From: Kazachstania africana CBS 2517
Lineage: Eukaryota; Ascomycota; Saccharomycetes; Saccharomycetales; Saccharomycetaceae
Length of the DNA: 64,000 nucleotides
Assembly: GCF_000304475.1 (NCBI RefSeq)
Contig: NC_018948.1
Coordinates: forward strand, 124,001 to 188,000
Direction: 5' to 3'
Shown: piece after piece, positions 44,359 to 54,295 of the stretch
Numbering within the stretch: the first letter of the stretch is position 1
How the letters are laid out: the number at the start of each line of letters is the position of its first letter
The notes under the pieces: model-generated
Told to the model about the DNA's origin: nothing
What the model saw: only the letters and a program-made list of their open reading frames with translations
The model's database searches: none
Program-made: the position numbers and the translations under genes

Positions 44359-44967
44359 ATGTCTACGCTTGTTCAATTGATATCAAATTATTACAAATCG
44401 GTAGAGAAAGCTGAAAAAATTTACAACCATTACATTGCCAGAGAGCCGAATCTTTCAACCACATCATCGGCACCAAAGATAGTTAACGAAACTTTACTCC
44501 TTCAAAAACAATTATCTGATCTAACTTCCCAAGTACAAAATTTGAAAAGAGAGAATGACAATTTAAAGGAATCAATCAAGTTGTACAAGGCATTGAATGA
44601 ATCGAAAATATCAAATTATAAGAAAATTATAGATAATTTACAAAACGATAATACCGTTAAGGACAACAAAGATTTTAGTTTCCATTTACTCTCACCAGTA
44701 ATAGACAGGAAACGTAGCGTACTAGGGTCACACACAATATTCGACAAGCGTGTACGAAGTGACAGTGACGAAGTAGAAGACGTTTTGGTCAAATTTGATA
44801 CTCCAAGCTTGAAAGACTTTTCTAACGATGACGACGATGACGATGATGACGATGACGAGGAAGAAGACGCTTTTTCGACAGCTTCCAACACTAGTAAGAA
44901 ACGTAAACTCACAAAGAGAAAGATCAACAATATCAGAGACGATGACAACGATAATAACAGTAATTAA
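44359..44967 (+). CDS. LRS4: Lrs4, monopolin subunit
   Basis: 202 residues, clearly shorter than S. cerevisiae Lrs4 (347). Lrs4 forms with Csm1 the V-shaped monopolin complex that co-orients sister kinetochores in meiosis I and tethers and silences rDNA. The N-terminal LVQLISNYYKS...EKIYNHY matches yeast Lrs4's Csm1-binding start, a coiled coil spans about residues 45-100 (KIVNETLLLQKQLSDL), and FHLLSPVIDRKRS aligns with FHLLSPIVNRDK-like sequence. The tail has a run of ten Asp and a basic KKRKLTKRK patch, possibly a nuclear signal. It sits between the transporter and DOT1, as YDR439W does. Confidence 0.87.
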   Translation: MSTLVQLISNYYKSVEKAEKIYNHYIAREPNLSTTSSAPKIVNETLLLQKQLSDLTSQVQNLKRENDNLKESIKLYKALNESKISNYKKIIDNLQNDNTVKDNKDFSFHLLSPVIDRKRSVLGSHTIFDKRVRSDSDEVEDVLVKFDTPSLKDFSNDDDDDDDDDDEEEDAFSTASNTSKKRKLTKRKINNIRDDDNDNNSN

Positions 44968-45004
44968 TCCCAACCACATATAAATTCGCATATAGAAAGA
45001 TCAG

Positions 45005-45023
45005 TCACGTGGGTTTCACGTGA
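45005..45023. promoter_or_regulatory. Closely paired CACGTG boxes upstream of DOT1
   Basis: TCACGTGG (45005-45012) and TCACGTGA (45016-45023), 11 bp centre to centre, one helical turn, about 120 bp upstream of the DOT1 ATG. Suggests a bHLH factor such as Cbf1. Confidence 0.6.
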
Positions 45024-45140
45024 ATTACAGATTTTACGCGAATTCCATCAATTGCTCGGTATTTTTTGTTTCACGAAACACATTATAGACATATTTGGGA
45101 TGCAATTACCAGATTATTCGTGAAGCCTGTAACTGCCAAC

Positions 45141-46907
45141 ATGATCGGGTCAATTCCATTTCCCCATTCGTCAACAGATCTCAATGCTAAAAATTTTAAT
45201 GAGGAGAGTGCACAGTTGGCTTCGGTGCCCAAACGGAAGACTAGCAAGACACCTAAAATTAGCAATGAATTGAAGAATTTGCTAGAAGACGCAACTAGAT
45301 ACGACCCATCCTTTGATTATTCATTACCTAGAAGTTACATAAGGACATCTAACAGGAAAATAGGAAAAAACGAGACGCCAGAGACTGAAGTTAAGCAAAA
45401 GATATCTAGAAAGCCAAAATCAGTGCGAACCTCAAGTGCAAAGAAGCTTTCTGTGACTAAAACTAGGACTGCCAATGGTAAGATTATGTCCCTAAAGAAG
45501 AAGAAAAAAGCTATAAGCAAAACTGTCGCCAAGAAAGAAAAACGCCAATTTAAATCGAGTAAGACTATTACGAAGCAAAAAATTGTAGACGACGATTCCT
45601 CACAAGTTGTCTCTGATTCATCGACATTTGTTGAACATGATACCGAACAGACGGATGTACATGAATCCATAACAAATCGAGAAAAATCAACTTTTGTGGA
45701 TTGGGATGGTCCTTTGCTCGACCTGGAATACCCACTCTTCGATATCGACTATCTAAATTCTAATGAAAGTTTTGTAGGGAACCCTACACCTTCTACCATC
45801 TTAACTGAGTTTTTTCAACACAAAAGAAAAAGGCAACGTTCGCCAGATTGGAGCCCCACGTATACTTCAGTTTTTTTACATTCTCCCTTATTTTCACATT
45901 ATAAAGAGGAATATCATATTAATTTTGCTGGAGAGCTAGATAGGTATAACCCAATGTCAGAGATTGGCAAAGCAATTGAATATACAGCGTTAGTTTATCT
46001 ACCAGAACAATATTCGAAAACTTTACAAGATGATATTATTAAAAGACTAAATGAAGCATACGACAAAGAAAACTTACCCTCTTTTGTTGAGGCAGTTTCT
46101 GATTATAACTCATTTATCGGGAAAATTCCAAGATCAGAAATTATTAATCACTTGCAAAATGTAAAACAAGTACCTCAAACGTTCATTCACGACTTTTTGC
46201 ATATTCCATACACTAGAACAATCCATTTAAATGCTTCAAAATTAAAACATTATGAAGCATTCAGTAATTACGTTTATGGTGAACTCTTACCTGGATTTTT
46301 AACCGAAGTGTTTTTGAAGTGTGGGTTAGGCCCCGATAAAACTTTTATGGATTTAGGATCGGGCGTTGGCAATTGTGTCATTCAAGCCGCCTTAGAACAT
46401 GGCTGCAAATTAAGTCTTGGCTGTGAGATTATGCCCGATGCTAGTGAACTAGCTGAGCTACAGTATAAAGAATTATTAGAACGCTGCAAATTGATGGGAT
46501 TCAACATGGCACCAATTGAGTTTTTATCAAAACAAAGCTTTGTCAACAACGATAGAATTAACCAACTGGTTCCTGAGTGTGACGTTCTTCTAATAAATAA
46601 TTTTCTCTTTGATAGTGCTTTAAACAGGGAGGTTCAAAAAATACTACAAAGCGCTAAACCAGGCTGTAAAATTATTAGCTTAAAAAATTTAAGAAGTTTT
46701 GGTCATACGATTAATTTTAATGATCTAGAAAACATTTTGAATAGAATCAAAGTAGAGAAATCAGATCTTAAGGAGAATAGCGTCTCATGGACACATAATG
46801 GCGGAGAATATTACATTTCAACTGTATTAGAGGGTATAGACGAATCCCTACTAGATCCAACGGCCAGATTCAGGCGCCAAAAGAGACAACTCAAATATAC
46901 TCGATGA
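45141..46907 (+). CDS. DOT1: Dot1, histone H3-K79 methyltransferase
   Basis: 588 residues from the first in-frame ATG at 45141 (582 in S. cerevisiae). Dot1 methylates H3 Lys79 within the nucleosome core, limiting Sir binding and acting in the meiotic and DNA-damage checkpoints. A Lys/Arg-rich N-terminal segment (about 80-190) fits the H4- and nucleosome-binding region. The catalytic domain holds motif I DLGSGVG at 404-410, NYVYGELLPGFL, the NNFLF segment that forms the Lys channel, and the SWTHNGGEYYISTV block. YDR440W in S. cerevisiae; APT2, which follows it there, is missing. Confidence 0.96.
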   Translation: MIGSIPFPHSSTDLNAKNFNEESAQLASVPKRKTSKTPKISNELKNLLEDATRYDPSFDYSLPRSYIRTSNRKIGKNETPETEVKQKISRKPKSVRTSSAKKLSVTKTRTANGKIMSLKKKKKAISKTVAKKEKRQFKSSKTITKQKIVDDDSSQVVSDSSTFVEHDTEQTDVHESITNREKSTFVDWDGPLLDLEYPLFDIDYLNSNESFVGNPTPSTILTEFFQHKRKRQRSPDWSPTYTSVFLHSPLFSHYKEEYHINFAGELDRYNPMSEIGKAIEYTALVYLPEQYSKTLQDDIIKRLNEAYDKENLPSFVEAVSDYNSFIGKIPRSEIINHLQNVKQVPQTFIHDFLHIPYTRTIHLNASKLKHYEAFSNYVYGELLPGFLTEVFLKCGLGPDKTFMDLGSGVGNCVIQAALEHGCKLSLGCEIMPDASELAELQYKELLERCKLMGFNMAPIEFLSKQSFVNNDRINQLVPECDVLLINNFLFDSALNREVQKILQSAKPGCKIISLKNLRSFGHTINFNDLENILNRIKVEKSDLKENSVSWTHNGGEYYISTVLEGIDESLLDPTARFRRQKRQLKYTR

Positions 46908-47220
46908 TCACCAGTCCAGATATATGTTTTATGTAAATATGCCAAAATTGAATTAACAATGAAATATTTATATCATATTATATTTCTGTCAACGAGACCA
47001 AATAGAATGTAACAATCATTTTGTATAGAATGGAGTGAGCTTTATCGACTTACCACAGACATGGAATATCCCAAAAGTTCGCAAGATACGAAGAGACTAA
47101 GGCTTATACCGTAAGGTGAAGCTTCAGCTATGCCCCTCCGTCGATATAAAAACTATGAATCTGGTAATGTTTGAACGTAAGCATTGAAAAAAGATCGAAA
47201 GTATATATTATATGCAAGTA
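46908..47220. other. Intergenic: DOT1/SSN2 convergent
   Basis: 313 bp between two gene ends. In S. cerevisiae APT2 (YDR441C) lies in this interval; I see no remnant of it here. Confidence 0.5.
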
Positions 47221-50200
47221 TTAATCGACTATTTCTACTTTTGTGTGAACCATTGTTCTCATCATTTTCTTGACTGCAAGGACATGCCAAGGTATATGTG
47301 CGTTTTCTCCATTCGAAACGCCAAACCATGTATTCAGGCCAGCTAAATTTCTAAATTCTTCTAAAATGACCTCAAGTAGCTTTTTGCAATTTGAATGAGG
47401 GCAATTTAAAAGATTCACCTCGAGTTTATCTAATAAAGCATTACCATCTGTTCTTTTGAATTTAATCAATGCACCACTCTTAATTGCACATCTGTGCTGT
47501 GAATTTGCTAATGGGAACGGGTTTTGGAAAATCACACCATGAACATCCTGATCGATGTCTCTGATTTCATAATCATTCAACCTTAAGTATTTAAGTGATT
47601 GCGAAAGCTTCTCATCTTTGAAAATGGGCTTAAAGGTTGGATAAAATTTATCTTGATCAAAAAAAGAAATTTTTGTATTGTCATCGACACAAACTACTGC
47701 TAGATGTACATTTCTTCCTGATAAACGTCTCCAATTTATTAGCTCATCATCTGGCAGTATTCCATTTAACCTTGTAAGTATTAAGCAGATTTTCCCATAT
47801 TTTTTGCCAGCCAATGATAGCGACAGAGACCAGAGTTGATTACAAGCTTCATCAAACAACGTTTTTGATGTTCCAACATACCAGGATCTAATTAAGTTTT
47901 CCTTACCTTCACTATCAGATAATGCTGCAAATACCCACTGCTTATCTATACTCCTAGAGTAAGCTAAATGTATATATGCATCATAATGCACGTACGTCGA
48001 TCCGTTGGTCTGTTGCATTGTTCGAAATTCGATCTTTTCGGGAAGTTTATGAGCAATAGAAGTATACTTCACCGACTTAGATGGGAGAATGTTGTATATA
48101 CTCGAAGCAAAATTATAGATATCTTCGATTGAAATAAGGGAGTCCTTGATGAATTTCAATGGAACTACCTTAAAAAATAACTCAATATCTGGTATCTTTG
48201 CTCTGACTTCATCACGTACGATCTGGAAGGATTTTGCCTTAGATACAAGCTCCCAATGATCAACTGTATCAAGAGGTAATAAAATCATTATAGTGGCATC
48301 TTTACCAGCATTCTTATTTGTAGAACAGTAAGATACAATTTGGGCTGCTAACAGTAGAAGTTTCGGTTTATTCAAATCCTTTAAATGAATTAAACCGTTC
48401 ATATCTTCATCAGTAAGTTTCAGCAGCTCACAAAAGCCAAATTCTTGGCTTATATATGTTTGTGATAATGTGGATATAAATGAAAGACAGTCGTTTTTGT
48501 TTGATGTAGAAAGTAAGAGCAGTTTGAAGTTCTTAATTCCGGATGGTGGTCTTGAATTTAGATATTTACCGAATATTTGTGCGTCAGCTCTGATCTTGAT
48601 CATATCATGATTTTTTTTAACGAATACGAATGGATGGTTGATTGAATAAAACTTGCTAATAATTTGGTTACCATGCATTTGCTCAAAATATGAGAACAGA
48701 TTGTGCATCGCTGTTGCTACAACGCCTTTTTCATCAACAGTGGTACTTTCATATAAATTTCGTGGAATACTAAGATCTGCAAGAATGCCAGAATCAAAAA
48801 CAACTTGTTCACAGAGAAGATTAACAATATCTTGATTAGTTTTAGAAATTTTCAAAGTCACATTTTGTTCCAAAAACACGTCAGGAATTGAAGATATTGG
48901 CATATGCCTCAATAAAAATGGTAGACTGTTCGAGGAATATTGGGACATAGCCTTTTCGCTTATCTGATACTTCGAATCTTTTGTTGCCTCTTGTAATCCA
49001 GTATCAGATGGAGGAGACACACTTCCACTTTTTTCACGAACTACATCGTCAGCAAAGGCCGATATTTCAGACTTCAACAATTTTGTAGATAGATTTGGTT
49101 CCAGTGAAGGTAAAGAAGGCTCCGCAGTCTTTAACGGAGATTCATTTGTTACAATCTCGCTCTGAGGTATCCTCCAGATGGAGTTAGTGTTATCCCTAGT
49201 AGAAGCGTCATTTACTGATACAAAATTTGAAGATAACAATTCAGGTGGTACAGAATCTTGGACACCCTGAATTGGTTGATAATTCAAGAAATTAGTATCA
49301 TGCACACTATCTTCCATTGATTTTAATTCTTGGTTCATATTATTATATTGATCTGCATCGAAACTCGACTCACTCTCTTCATCCTCTGAGCTAGATAACT
49401 CACCTTGCATCACATCAAAGTTTAGTGCTTCCTCTTTTATTGCAGGGCTGAAGGAAAATTTACCACCATTTTTGTATTTATTGTCTACATTATTCTCGAT
49501 GATAGGATTGAATGTAAGAGGAGCGAAGACACTTTTTCTCTTATCTCTTGGGGTTTCAATCGGAAGGGGTGCCCCAGGGTCCTGGTATAAAGGACTATTA
49601 GATAACGTCATCTCATCAATTGGAATATCAAGATATTTTCTCTTTTTTACGGATGATTTTGTTAAATCTGTATTAGGGTTCATGTAATACATCGCCGGAG
49701 TACTACTATGTCTTCCTGTTTCCTCATCATCTTCAGACATCCCAAACATGTCTTCTGTAATTTCATCAGACCCGCCTTTTGTAACTTCTTTAGGTACTGA
49801 TGCAGGGGTTTCGTTTCTTTCTCCGAATAAATCCTCGTCTCCATCGATGTTGTAAGAGTTAAGATTTGTAGCTGGATTAGTCCCAGTGGCAGTATTATTT
49901 AGATCTTCGTCCTCATCATCTTCTCCAAATAAATCCTTATCATCTGATATATTCTCAATCGGAGGCTCAATAGGGGGTTCCATCATAATAAAAGAGTCAA
50001 TTTCAGATTTCAGAGGGCTAATGTCAACCGTATTTGTGTCATCTATGCTCCTTCCATTGAACAATTCATTACCATGACTTATTTTAGAATTGTTGGACAC
50101 TGTTATTTTCTTTCTTCCAGATACTCTGCTCATACTAGGTGAGGAGAAAAGCTCATTGCTGAACGTATCAGTTGGTAGTACTGTTTTGTCAATTCCGAGA

Positions 50201-51339
50201 CCATTTGGGGAGATATCAGTGTTTATATGATTTGATGCAGAATGAATAGAGGGTGATGCATTGATAGATGGGTGACCACTACCGGAGAAAGGGCCCTTGT
50301 AAGATTGTTGAAATTGCTCTGTGTACCCGCCACCCGAACTCATTGGATTTGTTCCCAAATTTGTAATACTACCAGGAGTTCTGTAAGCAGAACTCTGTCT
50401 TAGTTGAATAAAATCATCTACGATGTCCAAAGCGTCACGAAATGTTTGAAACGACAGAGCATCATCCTTAAGAGGATCTGTAATCTTTGTAGCAGGCTGC
50501 GCAAAACACAATGCTAAAGGCCAAACTATCCTCTTCGTGTCAGTAGTTGAGGCTATATATGATGAGATGCTTGGAGTATACCCATTTAAGTGGGCTAAGT
50601 GGGGTACCACAGTAATCCATTTTAGATTGGTCTGTTCTAGAAAATTAACCCCATGAGAATGTTTTAATGTCTTTAATAATAACTCAGCGTTAAGGGGCGC
50701 TGGTGAAAGACAATATTGTCCATTTGTAGGTCGGTAGTCAATTCTTATACCTGATGGTGCTAAGTAGAGGGCATGCGATCGAAAGAAGGCCTCGTTCAGA
50801 TTTTCCTCTCTTAAGGGTATAAGACCCACATTTTTAGTGCAAACAGTTACTGCCAAATCACCATCTGAAAATAGATGAGGTTCTAATTGTAAAAGATAAT
50901 TCGAATCTGAGGTGGATTGCTTTAAAGAAATACATGCATTTCCAAACTGAACTACTTGGCTATTAGATTCAAACGCCAAATTGATGTATATGGCTCTTCT
51001 TAATGCCTTTAAGAAAAGTGCATAATGAGGAGGGAGATTAGGTTTCGAATAGTCCGAAGTGAATTCGCCTTCCTTTTCCGGAACCACCAATTCATTTGTC
51101 ATCGGTGGTAATTCAGGTAACTGATTATCATTAGTACTGAATACCCAAAGCTCCCTTGAAAGAAGCGCTACTAGGGTTTTCCTGTCTTGTTTTCTTAGTA
51201 AGAGTTCCATCTGTATTGACCACTGATCTTCATTGTGCTTCGGAATGTACTGTCTGTAATTAATCTTGGTAATATTTTCAATCTTGTAAAAACTGGAAGA
51301 AAGCTCTTCCATGCGAAATACTGTCACGTCAGTGTCCAT
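47221..51339 (-). CDS. SSN2: Ssn2 (Med13), Mediator kinase-module subunit
   Basis: 1372 residues (1420 in S. cerevisiae). Med13 links the Cdk8 kinase module to core Mediator and is degraded under stress. An N-terminal conserved region (SSSFYKIENITKINYRQYIPKH, SGIRIDYRPTNGQYCLSPAPLN) is followed by a long acidic, Ser/Asn/Asp-rich linker (about residues 400-800) with repeated DLFGE/DEDLFG-type acidic clusters. The PIWI/MID-like C-terminal half ends ENAHIPWHVLAVKKMMRTM, the family's most conserved block. YDR443C in S. cerevisiae. Confidence 0.94.
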   Translation of the reverse strand: MDTDVTVFRMEELSSSFYKIENITKINYRQYIPKHNEDQWSIQMELLLRKQDRKTLVALLSRELWVFSTNDNQLPELPPMTNELVVPEKEGEFTSDYSKPNLPPHYALFLKALRRAIYINLAFESNSQVVQFGNACISLKQSTSDSNYLLQLEPHLFSDGDLAVTVCTKNVGLIPLREENLNEAFFRSHALYLAPSGIRIDYRPTNGQYCLSPAPLNAELLLKTLKHSHGVNFLEQTNLKWITVVPHLAHLNGYTPSISSYIASTTDTKRIVWPLALCFAQPATKITDPLKDDALSFQTFRDALDIVDDFIQLRQSSAYRTPGSITNLGTNPMSSGGGYTEQFQQSYKGPFSGSGHPSINASPSIHSASNHINTDISPNGLGIDKTVLPTDTFSNELFSSPSMSRVSGRKKITVSNNSKISHGNELFNGRSIDDTNTVDISPLKSEIDSFIMMEPPIEPPIENISDDKDLFGEDDEDEDLNNTATGTNPATNLNSYNIDGDEDLFGERNETPASVPKEVTKGGSDEITEDMFGMSEDDEETGRHSSTPAMYYMNPNTDLTKSSVKKRKYLDIPIDEMTLSNSPLYQDPGAPLPIETPRDKRKSVFAPLTFNPIIENNVDNKYKNGGKFSFSPAIKEEALNFDVMQGELSSSEDEESESSFDADQYNNMNQELKSMEDSVHDTNFLNYQPIQGVQDSVPPELLSSNFVSVNDASTRDNTNSIWRIPQSEIVTNESPLKTAEPSLPSLEPNLSTKLLKSEISAFADDVVREKSGSVSPPSDTGLQEATKDSKYQISEKAMSQYSSNSLPFLLRHMPISSIPDVFLEQNVTLKISKTNQDIVNLLCEQVVFDSGILADLSIPRNLYESTTVDEKGVVATAMHNLFSYFEQMHGNQIISKFYSINHPFVFVKKNHDMIKIRADAQIFGKYLNSRPPSGIKNFKLLLLSTSNKNDCLSFISTLSQTYISQEFGFCELLKLTDEDMNGLIHLKDLNKPKLLLLAAQIVSYCSTNKNAGKDATIMILLPLDTVDHWELVSKAKSFQIVRDEVRAKIPDIELFFKVVPLKFIKDSLISIEDIYNFASSIYNILPSKSVKYTSIAHKLPEKIEFRTMQQTNGSTYVHYDAYIHLAYSRSIDKQWVFAALSDSEGKENLIRSWYVGTSKTLFDEACNQLWSLSLSLAGKKYGKICLILTRLNGILPDDELINWRRLSGRNVHLAVVCVDDNTKISFFDQDKFYPTFKPIFKDEKLSQSLKYLRLNDYEIRDIDQDVHGVIFQNPFPLANSQHRCAIKSGALIKFKRTDGNALLDKLEVNLLNCPHSNCKKLLEVILEEFRNLAGLNTWFGVSNGENAHIPWHVLAVKKMMRTMVHTKVEIVD

Positions 51340-51846
51340 AGTTATAAGGGTATACCTAAGGATGAATGAATATTAACAGTACAATGATTTTGAAATCTAA
51401 GCCCAAAAACAAAATAATTAAAAAATGTCCCTTGAGAAGTCTCAAAAACTTTCTCGTAAAATTTAACAAAAATATTGTCTCGAGAAACGTGGTCTCTTGG
51501 CTAGTGATGTGATCACTTCAAACACACTCTCTATTTCCTCTATATGGAGTTAACCGTATCATAAAAGTGGCAGACCGGTACTAGTCACAATCCAGATCTC
51601 AGCTATATATTTTCAACAGCAAGACGAGAAAATGCGATATTACTACCCGGCTTTGCACGCCTCTAGCGGCGCTATCAAATGCGTCCTCAAAATTTTCTTT
51701 GTAATTCCTTTTCTTTTCTTTGCTTTTTTGATTGTAGCTGAAAAAATCAACGATGATGACAAGAGTCACTTCGATTACAAAAGCAAACGCAGCGATTTGT
51801 GATAGTGTGTGTGTGATTGAGTCATCGGCGAAGCTGTATTAACGAG
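51340..51846. other. Intergenic: SSN2/lipase divergent promoter
   Basis: 507 bp, divergent promoters. A short GT-repeat (near 51804-51815) and a T-rich tract (51705-51730) were noted. No gene. Confidence 0.5.
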
Positions 51847-53847
51847 ATGTCACCATCTTTTAACAGGAAGGGGACTTCGCATCTGACGGAGGGTCATTTG
51901 CTGGTACATGAAACTAGAACCTTAGGTGTTGGCGATTTGACTAGATTTAAATTAACGATTGATAAAGGTAAACTGGATACTGATCTTTCTGATGTAAGGG
52001 AATTGTTTGTTAAGATAAAAAACAAAGAGAGTGCCTTGCTACGGCCTATTTATTTGACTGGCCCATACGCGTTTTATGTTGACGTGAGACCCCACAATTA
52101 TAATGAAGAGACTGCAGTGAAAGGTGATGAACCCATTCAGTTTTGTGAAGATTTGAAACCGGATGAAAAATTCAAAGCCAAATTGTTTTTTAATGAAAAC
52201 TCAAACATTGAAGGCACTACGCTATATTCATGGACAATCGATATCATTTCGCAATTAGCAGTAATTATTCAACCTTGCTTGAATTATAGCATAAAAATTG
52301 GTACGACTAAATATTCCACTAGAAGGAGGTTCAAAAATGATAAAGTCTTCAAGAGAGATTATATAGCTTTGAAGGAATGGGATACACTATCATTGTGGAG
52401 TCTACCACCCAAGTTTCCCAAAAAACCGGTTCATTTGGTTATTTTAACGCATGGTATCTTTTCAAATATTGGTTGTGATATGCTGTATATGAAGGATAAA
52501 ATAGAAGAGATAGCCAATTCCTTACCTGAGGACATTAATTCTAATGTTGTCGTAAGAGGATGTATGAATAATATGGGCAAGTCTGCGCACGGTGTCCATT
52601 ATTTGGGGAAAAGAGTTGGTGAATACGTCATAAAGACCATTGACGAACTTAATGAAGATTATAAAGTCGATAAGATATCATTTATTGGTCATTCCCTAGG
52701 CGGCCCAACTCAATCAATGGCTGTCCGTTATATTAGTGTTAAGAGACCAGATATTTTCAATCCACAAAACGGTATCAAACCGATTAATTTCATTGCATTA
52801 GCTAGTCCATTTATTGGAGTAATCGGTGATTTCCCCATGTATATATCACTCCCATTAGATATGGGTGCTCTGGGACTCACTGGTAGGGATCTAAATTTGA
52901 AGTATACTCCACTGACATCTAAGGATGGTTTGTTCAGTGATGCTCCAAAGACTGACAAAAAACATCTTCCAAAATTAATAATGGAAATACTTCCACTATC
53001 ACCAGCAAAATCAATTTTTGAAAGATTCGTGAATCGTACACTGTATGCTAACATTGTCCATGATGGGATTGTTCCACTGAGAACTGCTGCATTATTGTAC
53101 TTGGACTGGAAAAGCTTGGCTAAAGTGAAAAAAATACAAAAGAAGGAGGCATCCTCTCCAGCAGGTGAACTTGGCGGACCAATAGAAACAACTCCTACCT
53201 CAGAATCGTCTACTAATATACCTGAACCAGATGAAACTAATGTCAAAACAGGTGAAATTCCACAGGATAGCTTGGATAAGAAAGCAGCCTTACAATGGGC
53301 CATGCCCCAATCACTCATACGTAACAGGAACAGTAAGAAGTTTAAAAGGGGCCAGATAAACGGCACCGATTCAGAGTCAGAAGATGATGACACTGATGTT
53401 GGAGGCTCCAAGAAGAAAAATAAAAAGAAGTTTTCAGCACCTGACGAGGCTTCTACCCTTTTATCAGCATTATCTGTACTTACAGCTCCCGTACCCAGCC
53501 AAGAATACATCAAAAATCCTGAAACTAGATCTGACTCGGTTGTCCATGACAAATTGTACCATCCAGAAGATCTTCCTCCACCACACTACCAGAGCAGGCC
53601 AGGCTATAAGAGGATAATCTATCCAAATGAGACCGTAAATAGAGTGCAAGAGCGCATTGCAAGAGCATGGCAAGAAAGTATGCCATGGAGAAAAGTCCTA
53701 GTTAAGATACAGCCTGATGCACATAACAACATTGTGGTGAGAAGAAGATTTGTTAATCTTTATGGGAATGTTGCAATATCGCACATGGTCCAGGAGCATT
53801 TTGGTAAGGAGGCAACTGAAAGATATACGTCTATAAATACTAAATAA
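51847..53847 (+). CDS. Putative lipase, DUF676 family (YDR444W type)
   Basis: 666 residues from the ATG at 51847; the frame is open 10 codons further without an ATG. An alpha/beta-hydrolase of the ROG1/YDR444W family with nucleophile Ser283 in GHSLGG (281-286), ILTHGIFSN as the oxyanion segment, and NIVHDGIVPLRTAALLY holding the likely acid/His region. An N-terminal beta-rich domain (GHLLVHETRTLGVGDLTRF) and a polar insert rich in Ser, Asp and Lys near residues 440-545 flank it. Position beside SSN2 equals YDR444W, for which no substrate is established. ROG1, a monoacylglycerol lipase, is the best-known relative. Confidence 0.88.
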   Translation: MSPSFNRKGTSHLTEGHLLVHETRTLGVGDLTRFKLTIDKGKLDTDLSDVRELFVKIKNKESALLRPIYLTGPYAFYVDVRPHNYNEETAVKGDEPIQFCEDLKPDEKFKAKLFFNENSNIEGTTLYSWTIDIISQLAVIIQPCLNYSIKIGTTKYSTRRRFKNDKVFKRDYIALKEWDTLSLWSLPPKFPKKPVHLVILTHGIFSNIGCDMLYMKDKIEEIANSLPEDINSNVVVRGCMNNMGKSAHGVHYLGKRVGEYVIKTIDELNEDYKVDKISFIGHSLGGPTQSMAVRYISVKRPDIFNPQNGIKPINFIALASPFIGVIGDFPMYISLPLDMGALGLTGRDLNLKYTPLTSKDGLFSDAPKTDKKHLPKLIMEILPLSPAKSIFERFVNRTLYANIVHDGIVPLRTAALLYLDWKSLAKVKKIQKKEASSPAGELGGPIETTPTSESSTNIPEPDETNVKTGEIPQDSLDKKAALQWAMPQSLIRNRNSKKFKRGQINGTDSESEDDDTDVGGSKKKNKKKFSAPDEASTLLSALSVLTAPVPSQEYIKNPETRSDSVVHDKLYHPEDLPPPHYQSRPGYKRIIYPNETVNRVQERIARAWQESMPWRKVLVKIQPDAHNNIVVRRRFVNLYGNVAISHMVQEHFGKEATERYTSINTK

Positions 53848-54295
53848 TGCATAATCCGTGTTATGGAATCCATTAAACCCAGTAATATAACTGCGACAGA
53901 CACTGCATTCGAACACTATAATGATTAGAAGCTATATCCGGGTAGCAATGTTGCTATTTTTTGCGTTGCTCGAGAATTCGGACAGAGAGCACTTCTAATT
54001 TTACATTCCCGATCTGATCTTGATAGATGTGGCTTGCTTTGGCGTCTTGAACAGAACTTGAAACATCAGAAGTCGTTGATCTGTCCAGGGTTTTGGCAGA
54101 TACATTTGCATAATTGCTTTTCTATTTTTTGAACTTTAAATAAACGTTAGAATTTGAGTTATCAGGACACTTCAAACCATTGCTTTTTCATTTTATTTAA
54201 GTTTTTGCTTTCGCTATTCCATCTATAATTTAGCATTCATACTATTGATTAACTCCTTTCATATTTAATATTCATTATTGTTTGCTTTTGAAACT
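53848..54295. other. Intergenic: lipase downstream / SEC9 upstream, second breakpoint
   Basis: 448 bp, AT-rich towards SEC9. Synteny is broken here: the left neighbour is YDR444W-like and SEC9 belongs elsewhere in S. cerevisiae (YGR009C). No mobile element or tRNA seen at the junction. Confidence 0.5.

Noticed and set aside
44616..44991. Serine-rich open frames antisense to LRS4
   Set aside because: They are the reverse reading of the Asp-codon run and neighbouring sequence, without homology.
45066..45140. N-terminal extension of DOT1 upstream of 45141
   Set aside because: The frame is open but has no ATG, and it overlaps promoter sequence just after the paired E-boxes.
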